Below are positions 1 through 6,946 of a DNA stretch of 32,521 bases, piece after piece. The stretch spans positions 1-32,521 of the forward strand of contig JALSWC010000234.1 of NCBI GenBank assembly GCA_027060825.1. The letters are read 5' to 3'. The first letter of the stretch is position 1. The number at the start of each line of letters is the position of its first letter. The notes under the pieces are model-generated. The model searched no databases and was not told the origin of the DNA. It saw only the letters and a program-made list of their open reading frames with translations. A program made the position numbers and the translations under genes. The DNA comes from Sulfurimonas sp. Its GTDB lineage: Bacteria; Campylobacterota; Campylobacteria; Campylobacterales; Sulfurimonadaceae.

Positions 1-1
1 T

Positions 2-264
2 AAAATTAGACCTGTGCTTATCTTTCAAAACAATTTTTTAAATAGAATGCTCGGTGAAACATCATATAACGATGTAGTAGTTCTTCCACTCAGTTCCCAA
101 ATAAGAGAGAATAATTTCAGCTACTATTTACCTGCTCAAGAGAAGTTAGGAAAAGAGAGTGTTGTTTTATATAATGCTATCAAATAGTAGTAAAAGAAAA
201 AAGTAGATTAGAAGCCTATGTTATGGAGTTTTTAGTGCATTTATGGCTGTTTTATGAGGATTAA
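2..264 (+). pseudogene. MazF/PemK-family toxin, 5'-truncated by the window and frameshifted
   Basis: The frame open from base 2 reads KIRPVLIFQNNFL, then VVVLPLSS and LGKESVVLYNAIK before a stop at 185-187. This is the core of the MazF/PemK endoribonuclease toxin fold (the conserved RPvlIfqn strand and the vvvlPLs strand). The conserved C-terminal part of the family (C-x-Q-I ... RL) is found in another frame: from about 175 it reads CYQIVVVKEKSRLEAYVMEF and runs to a stop at 262-264. The join falls around 168-175, so a net shift of -1 or +2 has split the gene. The N-terminus and any antitoxin gene lie outside the window. Either the toxin is decayed or there is a sequencing error. It ends 12 bases from the 3' end of ssrA, on the opposite strand. 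Family assignment is fairly sure; loss of function is an inference. Confidence 0.72.
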
Positions 265-276
265 AAAATGGAATTT

Positions 277-654
277 TGGTGGAGCTGTGGAGAATCGAAC
301 TCCAGTCCGAAACCTAGCTACTCCCAACGCCTACATGCTTAGAAAGATTGTTTTATCTTATCTTGCTTCACACAACCTGCAAAGCTACGCAAGACCAGCC
401 TCTAAGGATTCATTTTAAGTGGAGACACACTTAAAATATATCTAAATGAAGGGTTATACTTCAAAATCCTGCTTATTTAGAATCTGCAGGTGAAGCAGCC
501 CGCCTCTTTCGAGGGGATAAAACTTAAGCTACTGCTAAAGCTGGGCGATAATTTGTATTGTTTGCGTTTAAGCAATTGTGAGCCGTATAACGGAATTGCT
601 CAGTCCGACATGCAGTTGAGAGCTACTAAATCCCGTCGAAACCAGGTCAGCCCC
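277..654 (-). ncRNA. ssrA: tmRNA (transfer-messenger RNA)
   Basis: The minus strand starts GGGGCTGACCTGGTTTCGAC and ends with a T-arm (GGAGTTCGATTCTCC) and CAGCTCCACCA. The first seven bases pair with CAGCTCC to form the alanine-tRNA-like acceptor stem, and the CCA is encoded. The GACCTGGTTTCGACGGG block is the conserved 5' tmRNA signature. An internal reading frame encodes the proteolysis tag (separate entry). The RNA is one-piece, about 378 nt. It rescues ribosomes stalled on broken mRNAs, working with SmpB, which is not in this window. The ORF track entry at 490-705 is an antisense artefact of this gene. Confidence 0.97.
524..565 (-). other. tmRNA tag reading frame (ANNTNYRPALAVA)
   Basis: Inside ssrA on the minus strand the frame GCA AAC AAT ACA AAT TAT CGC CCA GCT TTA GCA GTA GCT TAA gives A-N-N-T-N-Y-R-P-A-L-A-V-A-stop. 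GCA is the expected resume codon. The ANN start and the small hydrophobic ALAVA end fit SspB/ClpXP-type degradation tags, and the ANNxNYxPA pattern resembles what I recall for Campylobacterota tags. Confidence 0.93.
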
Positions 655-660
655 AAAGTG

Positions 661-690
661 TTTATACAAATATTAAATCTATTATATCAA
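661..690 (-). promoter_or_regulatory. ssrA promoter
   Basis: On the minus strand TTGATA (690-685) and TATAAA (666-661) are separated by 18 nt. The second box lies six bases before the mature tmRNA 5' end at 654, the right spacing for a sigma-70-type promoter. Processing of the 5' end could shift the true start slightly. Confidence 0.6.
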
Positions 691-737
691 AAATATGGTT
701 TATAAAGTAAATAATTAAATGAAAATGATATAAAAGG

Positions 738-813
738 TGGTGGCCAATCTCGGAATCGAACCAAGGACACACTGATTTTCAGTCAGTTGCTCTACCGACT
801 GAGCTAATTGGCC
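738..813 (-). tRNA. tRNA-Phe (GAA), copy 1
   Basis: The minus strand reads GGCCAATTAGCTCAGTCGG, an anticodon loop CTGAAAA (anticodon GAA), the T-arm TTGGTTCGATTCCGA and ATTGGCCACCA. Acceptor stem GGCCAAT/ATTGGCC pairs fully, CCA is encoded, and the length is 76 nt. It is identical in sequence to the copy at 857-932 and probably co-transcribed with it. Confidence 0.97.
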
Positions 814-856
814 ACGGTAATTTTGTAAGTATAAAACAAATTATTTCTTTAAAAGG

Positions 857-932
857 TGGTGGCCAATCTCGGAATCGAACCAAGGACACACTGATTTTCA
901 GTCAGTTGCTCTACCGACTGAGCTAATTGGCC
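857..932 (-). tRNA. tRNA-Phe (GAA), copy 2
   Basis: Same 76-nt cloverleaf as the neighbouring copy, with anticodon GAA and encoded CCA. It is the promoter-proximal copy of the pair, since a TATAAT box lies just upstream on the minus strand. Confidence 0.97.
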
Positions 933-949
933 ATCTTTTAAAGAGCGAA

Positions 950-955
950 ATTATA
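950..955 (-). promoter_or_regulatory. tRNA-Phe promoter -10 box
   Basis: TATAAT on the minus strand, 17 nt upstream of the mature 5' end of tRNA-Phe copy 2. A second TATAAT (964-959) lies just upstream. No convincing -35 is visible, as is usual for Campylobacterota. Confidence 0.5.
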
Positions 956-1055
956 TCTATTATATACTGAAAACTAGCTTACATACTGTAAATTAATCAA
1001 GAATTAAAATTAATTTAACTAAAATACGTTTAATTTTAATATAAAGGATAAATAG

Positions 1056-2120
1056 ATGAATAAATCTATTAAAATAACACTTGGAGCACTTGCTGTAATA
1101 TTGCTTGCTTCTGGATGTGCCCAAAAGGTACGTATAAGAGCATTGCAACCTGCTGAAGTTGGTGCAATGGCATCAAAGAAAAAGGTTGCAGTGAGTGCAT
1201 TTAAAAATGATCATATAGGGCTTTCTGGTAAAATAGAAGCAGAACTTTCTAATCAAAAACTTAATAATAAAAAATATTTTACAGTTTTAAGTAGACAAAA
1301 TATGGCAAAAATTATAGCAGAACAAAAATTGCAATCATCTGAACTTATGGATGCGGCAACAAGTGCAAAAGTTGGTGAGTTAATTGGAGCACAAGCAATT
1401 ATTAATGGTGAAGTTGCATCTGCAAATGCTGAAAGTGGCTCATATATGGAAGATAAAGAGAAATGTCTTCAATATTATAAAGATGGAAGTGGATGTGCTC
1501 AATATAGATATTATAAAGTAAAATGTGACACTACAAAAGCTACTGTTTCTGCAAATATTAATATTGTTAATGTTGAGACTGGGGCTATTATTTATGGAGA
1601 TACTCTTACAAAAGATTATAGTGCTGATTCATGTAAAGCAGGTCAACTCAATCTTGGTCTTTTAAGCTTGAATAGTGGTCCAAAGCAAATACTTTCAAAA
1701 GGACAAGCTCTTAATAAATTATCATCAGAAATTGCACATGAATTCGTATATAAATTGACTCCGAATTATATATATTTTTCAGTGACACTTTTAGATAAAA
1801 TTAAGTTAGATGATGTGACAGATGCTCAATCAAAAAAACTTGAAATTGCACTTGAATATATTAAGCAAGCTCGTTATGACAAAGCAAAGAAAATTTTAAA
1901 TAAACTAATGGATAGTTTAGATGGGAAAAGTTATGTTGTTGCTTATGATTTAGGTGTAGTATATGAGGCAACTGGAAATTTGAAAAAAGCAAAAAATCTT
2001 TATAAAATTGCAGATGATTTAACTGTAGAACCTGTTGAAGAGATTAATTTAGCAGTAAATAGAATAGATCAATTAATTGCAAAGCGTGAAGAAGCTAAAA
2101 AACAAATGAGTGCAAAATAA
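1056..2120 (+). CDS. CsgG/LpoB-like lipoprotein with C-terminal TPR-like region
   Basis: Starts with a lipoprotein signal peptide: short basic head, hydrophobic stretch, lipobox LASGC with the lipidated Cys at residue 21. Residues about 40-125 (KVAVSAFKND, FTVLSRQNM, GELIGAQAIINGEV) match the CsgG family fold, in which a periplasmic domain of curli secretins and LpoB-type activators is found. An insert with four cysteines (about 137, 147, 157, 192) follows and could form disulfides in the periplasm. Residues about 265-335 (ARYDKAKKIL, YDLGVVYEATGNLKKAKNLY) look like one or two TPR helical pairs. RBS AAGGA precedes the ATG. The next gene, an LPP20-type lipoprotein, begins within five bases, so the two are probably an operon. 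Role unknown: outer-membrane assembly, peptidoglycan-synthase activation or flagellar outer-ring parts are all possible. Confidence 0.75.
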   Translation: MNKSIKITLGALAVILLASGCAQKVRIRALQPAEVGAMASKKKVAVSAFKNDHIGLSGKIEAELSNQKLNNKKYFTVLSRQNMAKIIAEQKLQSSELMDAATSAKVGELIGAQAIINGEVASANAESGSYMEDKEKCLQYYKDGSGCAQYRYYKVKCDTTKATVSANINIVNVETGAIIYGDTLTKDYSADSCKAGQLNLGLLSLNSGPKQILSKGQALNKLSSEIAHEFVYKLTPNYIYFSVTLLDKIKLDDVTDAQSKKLEIALEYIKQARYDKAKKILNKLMDSLDGKSYVVAYDLGVVYEATGNLKKAKNLYKIADDLTVEPVEEINLAVNRIDQLIAKREEAKKQMSAK

Positions 2121-2124
2121 TACT

Positions 2125-3120
2125 ATGAAAATAATAAAAAGTGTATTTTTTTTATCACTCTTAATGTTTTTAACAGGTTGTGGGGCATCTAGCCCTAAAC
2201 CTGTTGTGAAACAAAAAAAAATTCCAGCATGGGTAAACTCTGTACTTCCAAATGATAATTCTCAATATATGTATGGTCTTGGTATTGCTGGAAATCGTGA
2301 AGGAGCTATAAATGCAGCCTTAAATGATATGATATCAAGATTAGGGACAACAATAGAATCATCATATGAGAGTACACAAAAAGTTGATGGTGCTTATGCA
2401 AATTTAGAAACTACAAGTAATATTAAAGCCGATGTATCTAAGATAAAAATAAATAATTATAGAGTGATTAAATCGTATAAAGTGAATTATAGAGAGTTTG
2501 CTGTAATGATTGAAGTAGATAAACAGAAGTTTATAAGTGGCTTAAAATCAGAACTTGATGTGAAAAAAAAGAGTATTAGAGAAGCTTTGAAAGCATCAAA
2601 AAGTATGAATGCTATTAATAGGTATAATAAAAAGAAAGAGTTGTCAAAAGAGGCTAAATCTTTATTGAGTACAATTTATATGCTTAGTGAACTTGATAAA
2701 ACTTTTAACAAAAAGAAAAATCTTCAATTTGTTTTCTTTATAAATAAAACTTTTATGCACGAAGCAGATAGATTACAGTTCTTTATTTCTGGTAATTTGA
2801 AGTCAAAGAAGTTTGTAGAAAAATTGAGAAATTTTCTTGCACAAAAAGGTTTTAGAGTTGTTCCCTCAAAAAAGAATGCTGTACAAATTATTGTAAATGT
2901 TACAGATAATATTAGTGATGATTATGTAGCAATAGCTGTTTTAACTTTGAATATTTCTGTTTTTGATGGTAGAAAACAGGTGGGTGGGAAATCATTAATT
3001 TTGAAAGAAAGATATAATGGTTCCATGCAAAATGTTTATAAAAATGCCTCTATTGAATTTGGTGAGGATATTAAAAGTAAAGGAATTGATAGTGTAGTAG
3101 GAATAGATTTAAAACTTTAA
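2125..3120 (+). CDS. LPP20-family lipoprotein
   Basis: The ORF track begins at a GTG at 2110, but the ATG at 2125 gives a clean lipoprotein signal (MKIIKSVFFL...LTGC, Cys 19), so I prefer it; no strong RBS is seen and translation may be coupled to the preceding stop codon four bases away. Residues about 34-125 (PAWVNSVLP, YMYGLGIAGNREGAINAALNDM) are the LPP20/FlgP-like domain, named for a Helicobacter pylori outer-membrane lipoprotein. The C-terminal half (FVEKLRNFLAQKGFRVVPSKKNA ... IIVNVTDN) resembles a small alpha/beta periplasmic domain but I do not recognise it. Pairing with a CsgG-like lipoprotein suggests they act together at the outer membrane; the partner process cannot be read from the sequence. 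Confidence 0.75.
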   Translation: MKIIKSVFFLSLLMFLTGCGASSPKPVVKQKKIPAWVNSVLPNDNSQYMYGLGIAGNREGAINAALNDMISRLGTTIESSYESTQKVDGAYANLETTSNIKADVSKIKINNYRVIKSYKVNYREFAVMIEVDKQKFISGLKSELDVKKKSIREALKASKSMNAINRYNKKKELSKEAKSLLSTIYMLSELDKTFNKKKNLQFVFFINKTFMHEADRLQFFISGNLKSKKFVEKLRNFLAQKGFRVVPSKKNAVQIIVNVTDNISDDYVAIAVLTLNISVFDGRKQVGGKSLILKERYNGSMQNVYKNASIEFGEDIKSKGIDSVVGIDLKL

Positions 3121-3130
3121 TCTATTCCTA
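3098..3130. terminator. Bidirectional terminator hairpin between the LPP20 gene and mraY
   Basis: TAGGAATAGATT (3098-3109) and AATCTATTCCTA (3119-3130) are a perfect 12-bp inverted repeat with a 9-nt loop. The stop codon of the lipoprotein gene (3118-3120) sits at the loop/stem edge, and mraY ends four bases beyond the hairpin. No strong T-run follows on either side. Confidence 0.65.
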
Positions 3131-3134
3131 ATCA

Positions 3135-4196
3135 TTATCTAATTTTAAGTGTTATAAGTGCTAAAATATTTGAAAGTATGGCAATAATCCAAAAACGGAC
3201 AATGATTTTATTTTCTGCCCAGTTTTTCATCTCAAAATGGTGGTGAATTGGTGCCATTAAAAAGATGCGTTTTTGGCGTAGTTTGTAGCTGCCAACTTGG
3301 AGTATAACTGAGAGAGTTTCTATAACAAAGATGAAACCAATAAGAAGTAGTAGTAATTCACTCTTACTAATAATAGAAAGATATCCTAAAAATGCTCCAA
3401 TAGTGAGTGAACCACTATCTCCCATAAAAACCTCTGCAGGATGGCAGTTGTACCATAAAAAACCACTTAATGCACCAATAAATGCACTTGCTATAATAGC
3501 AACTTCGCCTACTTGAAAGTTTGGCATCAGAAGGTAAGAACTCAGTTTTATGTTTCCTGTAATGTAAATGATAATAGCAAATGAAGAGAGAGCAGTAATA
3601 GAAGGAACAGTTGCAAGACCGTCAAGTCCATCTGTTAAATTGACTGCATTTGAAGCAGCAACTATAACCACTACCCATAAAATAAGTGCCAAATTACCCA
3701 TATCAAAGAGAGGATTCTTTACAAATGGAACATATAAATCAGTATTAAAATGAGCATAAAAGCATAAAAAAGAGGCGACTAAAAGTGCAGAGATGATTTG
3801 TAAAAGAAATTTACTTCGTGCTTTAAGACCTGCAAGGTTTTCATGTTTTTTAATTTTAGCAAAATCATCTTGAAAACCGATGAGGGCAAAAAGTGTGAGT
3901 GTTAGTAATCCACCAAGTGCATATGCGTTATTTAATTTAATTGTAAGCAGAGAAGCAAAGAGTGTTGCCCCTACAAAAACGACTCCACCCATTGTTGGTG
4001 TGGAAACTTTTGCCTGATGACTTTTTGGTGCCCATTCGTTGATTGGTTGGACACTTGATGTCCTCTGTGCCCATCGAATAAACTTTGGCATTAAAAAAAG
4101 CGTAATGAAAAGAGCGATAAAAAATGCAAAACCTGCACGAATAGTAATGTAGCCTAAAATGTTGATGTCAAGTAGAGTGTGTAACCAGTATAACAA
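3135..4196 (-). CDS. mraY: Phospho-N-acetylmuramoyl-pentapeptide-transferase
   Basis: Transfers phospho-MurNAc-pentapeptide from UDP to undecaprenyl phosphate, making lipid I on the inner face of the cytoplasmic membrane in peptidoglycan synthesis. The family signatures are present: TMGGVVFV (about 68), GFQDDFAKIKK (about 107, the DD pair), NLTDGLDGLA (about 186, catalytic Asp), MGDSGSL (about 258) and APIHHHFEM (about 316). About ten hydrophobic segments are visible and 353 aa is a normal family length. The start is TTG, preceded by AGGA at good spacing, and no in-frame ATG is nearby. In C. jejuni, as I recall, murD follows mraY; here two lipoprotein genes converge on it instead. It diverges from gpmI through a shared symmetric promoter. 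Confidence 0.97.
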   Translation of the reverse strand: MLYWLHTLLDINILGYITIRAGFAFFIALFITLFLMPKFIRWAQRTSSVQPINEWAPKSHQAKVSTPTMGGVVFVGATLFASLLTIKLNNAYALGGLLTLTLFALIGFQDDFAKIKKHENLAGLKARSKFLLQIISALLVASFLCFYAHFNTDLYVPFVKNPLFDMGNLALILWVVVIVAASNAVNLTDGLDGLATVPSITALSSFAIIIYITGNIKLSSYLLMPNFQVGEVAIIASAFIGALSGFLWYNCHPAEVFMGDSGSLTIGAFLGYLSIISKSELLLLLIGFIFVIETLSVILQVGSYKLRQKRIFLMAPIHHHFEMKNWAENKIIVRFWIIAILSNILALITLKIR

Positions 4197-4240
4197 TGTA
4201 TATCCTATAAAAATGAAGTCATTTGTAAAACAGAAGTGAC

Positions 4241-4253
4241 ATTATAGTATAAT
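4241..4253. promoter_or_regulatory. Back-to-back divergent -10 boxes for mraY and gpmI
   Basis: ATTATAGTATAAT is a perfect palindrome around a central G. Read on the plus strand it gives TATAAT at 4248-4253, about 30 nt before the gpmI start. Read on the minus strand it gives TATAAT at 4246-4241, about 45 nt before the mraY start. Both spacings suit promoters, so the two genes probably fire from one symmetric element. Confidence 0.65.
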
Positions 4254-4283
4254 CACAAAATAAATTTACTAATAGGAATAAAA

Positions 4284-5768
4284 TTGAGTAAAAAAGCAAT
4301 TTTAGTCATCACTGATGGTATTGGTTATAGTGTAAAAACTGAGAACAATGCTTTCTATAAAGCAACGACACCAACATATGACAGACTTTTTAGTGAAGTT
4401 CCACACGCATTAATAGATACATTTGGTTTGAGTGTTGGGCTTCCAGAGGGACAGATGGGAAATTCTGAAGTTGGTCATATGACTATTGGAAGTGGACGAG
4501 TTTTATATCAAGATTTAGTTAAAATATCATTGGCTTTAAAAGATGCTTCTCTTGAAAAAAATGAAGTGTTACAGAGTTTATTTAAAAGTTCTGAGAGATT
4601 ACATCTTATTGGGCTTATGAGTGATGGTGGTGTTCATTCTCATATTGAACATTTTATGGGTATTGCTGATATTGCAGCAAAATATGGAAAAAAGGTTTTT
4701 TTGCATCTTATTACTGATGGGCGAGATGTCTCTCCTACTTCGGCACAAAAATATCTGCAAGAGGTGGCTAAACATCTAAATGAAAATGTGCAAATTGCTA
4801 CTATTTCAGGGCGTTTTTACTCAATGGACAGAGATAATCGTTGGGAGAGAATAGAACGAGGCTATAATGCAATAGTAAATGCAGAGCCAAAAACAAATAT
4901 GTCGCCTGAGGCTTACATTAAACACTCTTACTCTTTAGATGAGACAGATGAATTTGTTGCACCGACTGCATTTGAGGGTTATGATGGTATGAAAGATGAA
5001 GATGCCGTGCTTACCATAAACTTTAGAAGTGATAGAATGAGAGAGATGGTAACGGCTATAGCTGATGACTCTTTCACTGCGTTTGAAAGAAAAAATATAA
5101 AAGTAAATCTCGCAACAATTACTGAATATGATAAAAGTTTCCCCTATCCTGTAATGTTTAGAAAAGATGTTCCTAAAAACACCTTGGCAGAGGTTATTGC
5201 AAATAGAAGACTTCGTCAATTACATACGGCAGAGACTGAAAAATATGCACATGTGACTTTCTTTTTAAATGGTGGTATAGATGAACCGTATGAAAATGAG
5301 ACGCGAGTGCTTATTCCATCTCCAAATGTAAAAACATATGACATGAAACCAGAGATGAGTGCAAAAGAGGTTGGTGAAGCTGTTCTTGATGCCATGGATG
5401 CAGGGTATGATTTTGTGGTTGTAAATTTTGCCAATGGCGATATGGTTGGCCATACAGGAGACATAAACGCAGCGATAAAAGCAGTAGAAGCCGTAGATGC
5501 AGAGCTTGGTCTTATATGGGACAAGGCAAAAGAGAAAGATTATGCCCTTGTGATTACATCTGATCATGGAAACTGTGAAGAGATGAAAGATGATGCAGGA
5601 AATGTTCTTACAAATCATACAGTAGGTGAAGTTTGGTGCTTTGTCGATGCTGATGGTGTTACAAAAGTAAACAATGGTGGACTTAATAATATTGCTCCAA
5701 CAGTGCTGGAGTTAATGAAATTAGAAGTTCCATCTGAGATGGATGAGAGTCTTATAGAAAAAAATTAG
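4284..5768 (+). CDS. gpmI: 2,3-bisphosphoglycerate-independent phosphoglycerate mutase
   Basis: Interconverts 3- and 2-phosphoglycerate in glycolysis/gluconeogenesis in the cytosol, using two Mn ions. The alkaline-phosphatase-superfamily phosphatase part opens with ILVITDGIG; GNSEVGHMTIG (about 59) holds the serine that carries the phosphate; GGVHSH, DGRDVSP and SGRFYSMDRDNRW mark the transferase domain; the second metal site is seen in NFANGDMVGHTG and TSDHGNCEEM. Length 494 aa is typical. Start is TTG with AGGAA upstream; there is no ATG alternative. It heads a run of fatty-acid genes (fabG follows after 29 nt), an arrangement also recalled from C. jejuni. Confidence 0.97.
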   Translation: MSKKAILVITDGIGYSVKTENNAFYKATTPTYDRLFSEVPHALIDTFGLSVGLPEGQMGNSEVGHMTIGSGRVLYQDLVKISLALKDASLEKNEVLQSLFKSSERLHLIGLMSDGGVHSHIEHFMGIADIAAKYGKKVFLHLITDGRDVSPTSAQKYLQEVAKHLNENVQIATISGRFYSMDRDNRWERIERGYNAIVNAEPKTNMSPEAYIKHSYSLDETDEFVAPTAFEGYDGMKDEDAVLTINFRSDRMREMVTAIADDSFTAFERKNIKVNLATITEYDKSFPYPVMFRKDVPKNTLAEVIANRRLRQLHTAETEKYAHVTFFLNGGIDEPYENETRVLIPSPNVKTYDMKPEMSAKEVGEAVLDAMDAGYDFVVVNFANGDMVGHTGDINAAIKAVEAVDAELGLIWDKAKEKDYALVITSDHGNCEEMKDDAGNVLTNHTVGEVWCFVDADGVTKVNNGGLNNIAPTVLELMKLEVPSEMDESLIEKN

Positions 5769-5797
5769 TCATAAAATAAAATTAAAGGGTAATAATA

Positions 5798-6544
5798 ATG
5801 AAATTTAGTGGAAAAAATGTACTTGTAACAGGTGCAAGTCGTGGAATTGGTGCGCAAATTGCAAAAACACTTGCAGGGTTTGGTTTAAAAGTATGGATAA
5901 ACTATAGAAGTGGTGTTGTTGAAGCTGATGCTATAAAAGATGAGATAGAAGCAAATGGTGGAACGGCTGCTGTAATTGGTTTTGATGTAAGTGATGAGGC
6001 TGCATTTGTAGATGCTGTGAAAACAATAGTAGCAAGTGATGGGGAGCTTTCATATATGGTAAATAATGCTGGAATTACAAATGATAAACTTGCACTCCGT
6101 ATGAAAATTGATGATTTTCTCTCTGTAATTAATGCAAATCTTACATCTTCGTTTATTGGTTGTCGTGAATCTATGAAAGTGATGCGAAAGAAAAAATTTG
6201 GTGCTGTTGTAAATATTGCATCAATTGTTGGAGAGACTGGAAATGGTGGTCAAACAAACTATGCTGCGAGTAAAGGTGGAACAATTGCTATGACAAAATC
6301 ATTTGCAATTGAAGCGGCTACAAGTGGTATTCGTTTTAATTGTGTGACTCCAGGTTTCATTGCAACAGAGATGACCGAGGTGTTAAGCGATGAGGTTAAG
6401 GAGTCATTTACTTCTAAAATTCCTATGAAGCGTTTTGGAAATCCAAATGAAGTTGCTGAAGCAGTTGCTTTTTTACTTTCTGATTATGCTAGTTATATCA
6501 CTGGAGAAACTTTAAAAGTAAATGGTGGGATGAATATGGCATAA
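5798..6544 (+). CDS. fabG: 3-oxoacyl-[acyl-carrier-protein] reductase
   Basis: NADPH-dependent reduction of beta-ketoacyl-ACP to beta-hydroxyacyl-ACP, the first reduction of each fatty-acid elongation cycle. Short-chain dehydrogenase fold: cofactor motif TGASRGIG at residues about 11-18, NNAG near 87, catalytic Ser in NIASIVGE (about 140) and YAASK (Tyr and Lys about 155-159), C-terminal ITGETLKVNGGM. 248 aa, standard. RBS AAAGGG upstream of the ATG. It sits between gpmI and acpP with fabF and accA after, which makes FabG rather than another SDR the sensible call. Confidence 0.96.
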   Translation: MKFSGKNVLVTGASRGIGAQIAKTLAGFGLKVWINYRSGVVEADAIKDEIEANGGTAAVIGFDVSDEAAFVDAVKTIVASDGELSYMVNNAGITNDKLALRMKIDDFLSVINANLTSSFIGCRESMKVMRKKKFGAVVNIASIVGETGNGGQTNYAASKGGTIAMTKSFAIEAATSGIRFNCVTPGFIATEMTEVLSDEVKESFTSKIPMKRFGNPNEVAEAVAFLLSDYASYITGETLKVNGGMNMA

Positions 6545-6560
6545 ATTAAGTTTTTTATGC

Positions 6561-6566
6561 TACAAT
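6561..6566 (+). promoter_or_regulatory. acpP promoter (-10)
   Basis: TTTTTTATGCTACAATTACG holds a TACAAT box preceded by an extended TGC and a T-run, the usual Campylobacterota layout without a clear -35. It lies 34 nt before the acpP ATG in the fabG-acpP gap and would let acpP be expressed more highly than gpmI-fabG. Confidence 0.6.
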
Positions 6567-6600
6567 TACGAGATTTTAAACTTAAAAAACAGGAGCTATA

Positions 6601-6828
6601 ATGGCACTTTTAGACGATATTAAAGAAGTAGTAGTAGAACAATTAAGCGTTAACCCAGACGAAGTTAAAGAAGACGCAAAATTCGTAGAAGATTTAGGTG
6701 CAGACAGCCTTGATGTAGTTGAATTAGTAATGGCACTTGAAGAGAAATTTGATATTGAAATTCCTGATGATGAAGCTGAAAAAATTCAAACTGTACAAGA
6801 TGTTGTTAACTATATAGAAAGTAAATAG
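6601..6828 (+). CDS. acpP: Acyl carrier protein
   Basis: Small acidic 75-aa protein carrying the growing acyl chain on 4'-phosphopantetheine. The attachment serine is in the invariant [28 protein letters not shown] block (Ser about 36). Strong RBS AGGAG seven nt from ATG and its own promoter fit a very abundant protein. An inverted repeat follows the stop codon, suggesting partial termination before fabF. Confidence 0.98.
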   Translation: MALLDDIKEVVVEQLSVNPDEVKEDAKFVEDLGADSLDVVELVMALEEKFDIEIPDDEAEKIQTVQDVVNYIESK

Positions 6829-6838
6829 TCTATGTTAC

Positions 6839-6865
6839 AATCAAAGAGCAATTCTCTCTTTGGTT
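6839..6865 (+). terminator. Hairpin after acpP (possible attenuating terminator)
   Basis: AATCAAAGAG and CTCTTTGGTT pair as ten base pairs (one T-G) around a 7-nt loop, 11 nt after the acpP stop. A short TTTTT run lies eight bases beyond the stem, not directly after it, so this may be a weak terminator or an mRNA-stabilising hairpin. Transcription probably continues in part into fabF. Confidence 0.5.
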
Positions 6866-6946
6866 GAAAAATATTTTTGGTAGCTAATTTGTAAAAAATT
6901 GGCTTTTAAAAGTATTTATATTTTATATTATGATGGAGAGAAGGGA

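Larger units (their letters stand above)
731..933. repeat. Tandem duplication of the tRNA-Phe unit (119-nt period)
   Basis: Bases 731-814 and 850-933 are identical (84 nt, covering the 76-nt tRNA plus the taaaagg-type 3' flank), offset by 119. The about 35 nt between the copies are not repeated. This looks like a tandem gene duplication or a homogenised pair. Confidence 0.9.

Noticed and set aside
225-257. A second frameshift in the MazF remnant (GVFSAFMAVL in the third frame)
   Set aside because: The peptide is too short and too unspecific to claim; only the first frameshift is supported.
264-276. T-run after the 3' end of ssrA as a terminator
   Set aside because: On the minus strand a TTTTTT run follows the CCA end, but there is no separate hairpin before it; the acceptor/T-arm region alone is not enough to call one.
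490-705. 71-aa ORF on the plus strand
   Set aside because: It lies antisense to ssrA and its codons are dictated by the tmRNA sequence; no RBS or family resemblance.
5216-5618. Two minus-strand ORFs (102 and 117 aa) inside gpmI
   Set aside because: Shadows of the highly conserved gpmI frame; no RBS or recognisable domain.
6832-6841. TATGTTACAAT as a promoter for fabF
   Set aside because: The start site would fall inside the stem of the hairpin after acpP, and the real -10 elements cannot be told from AT-rich background here.
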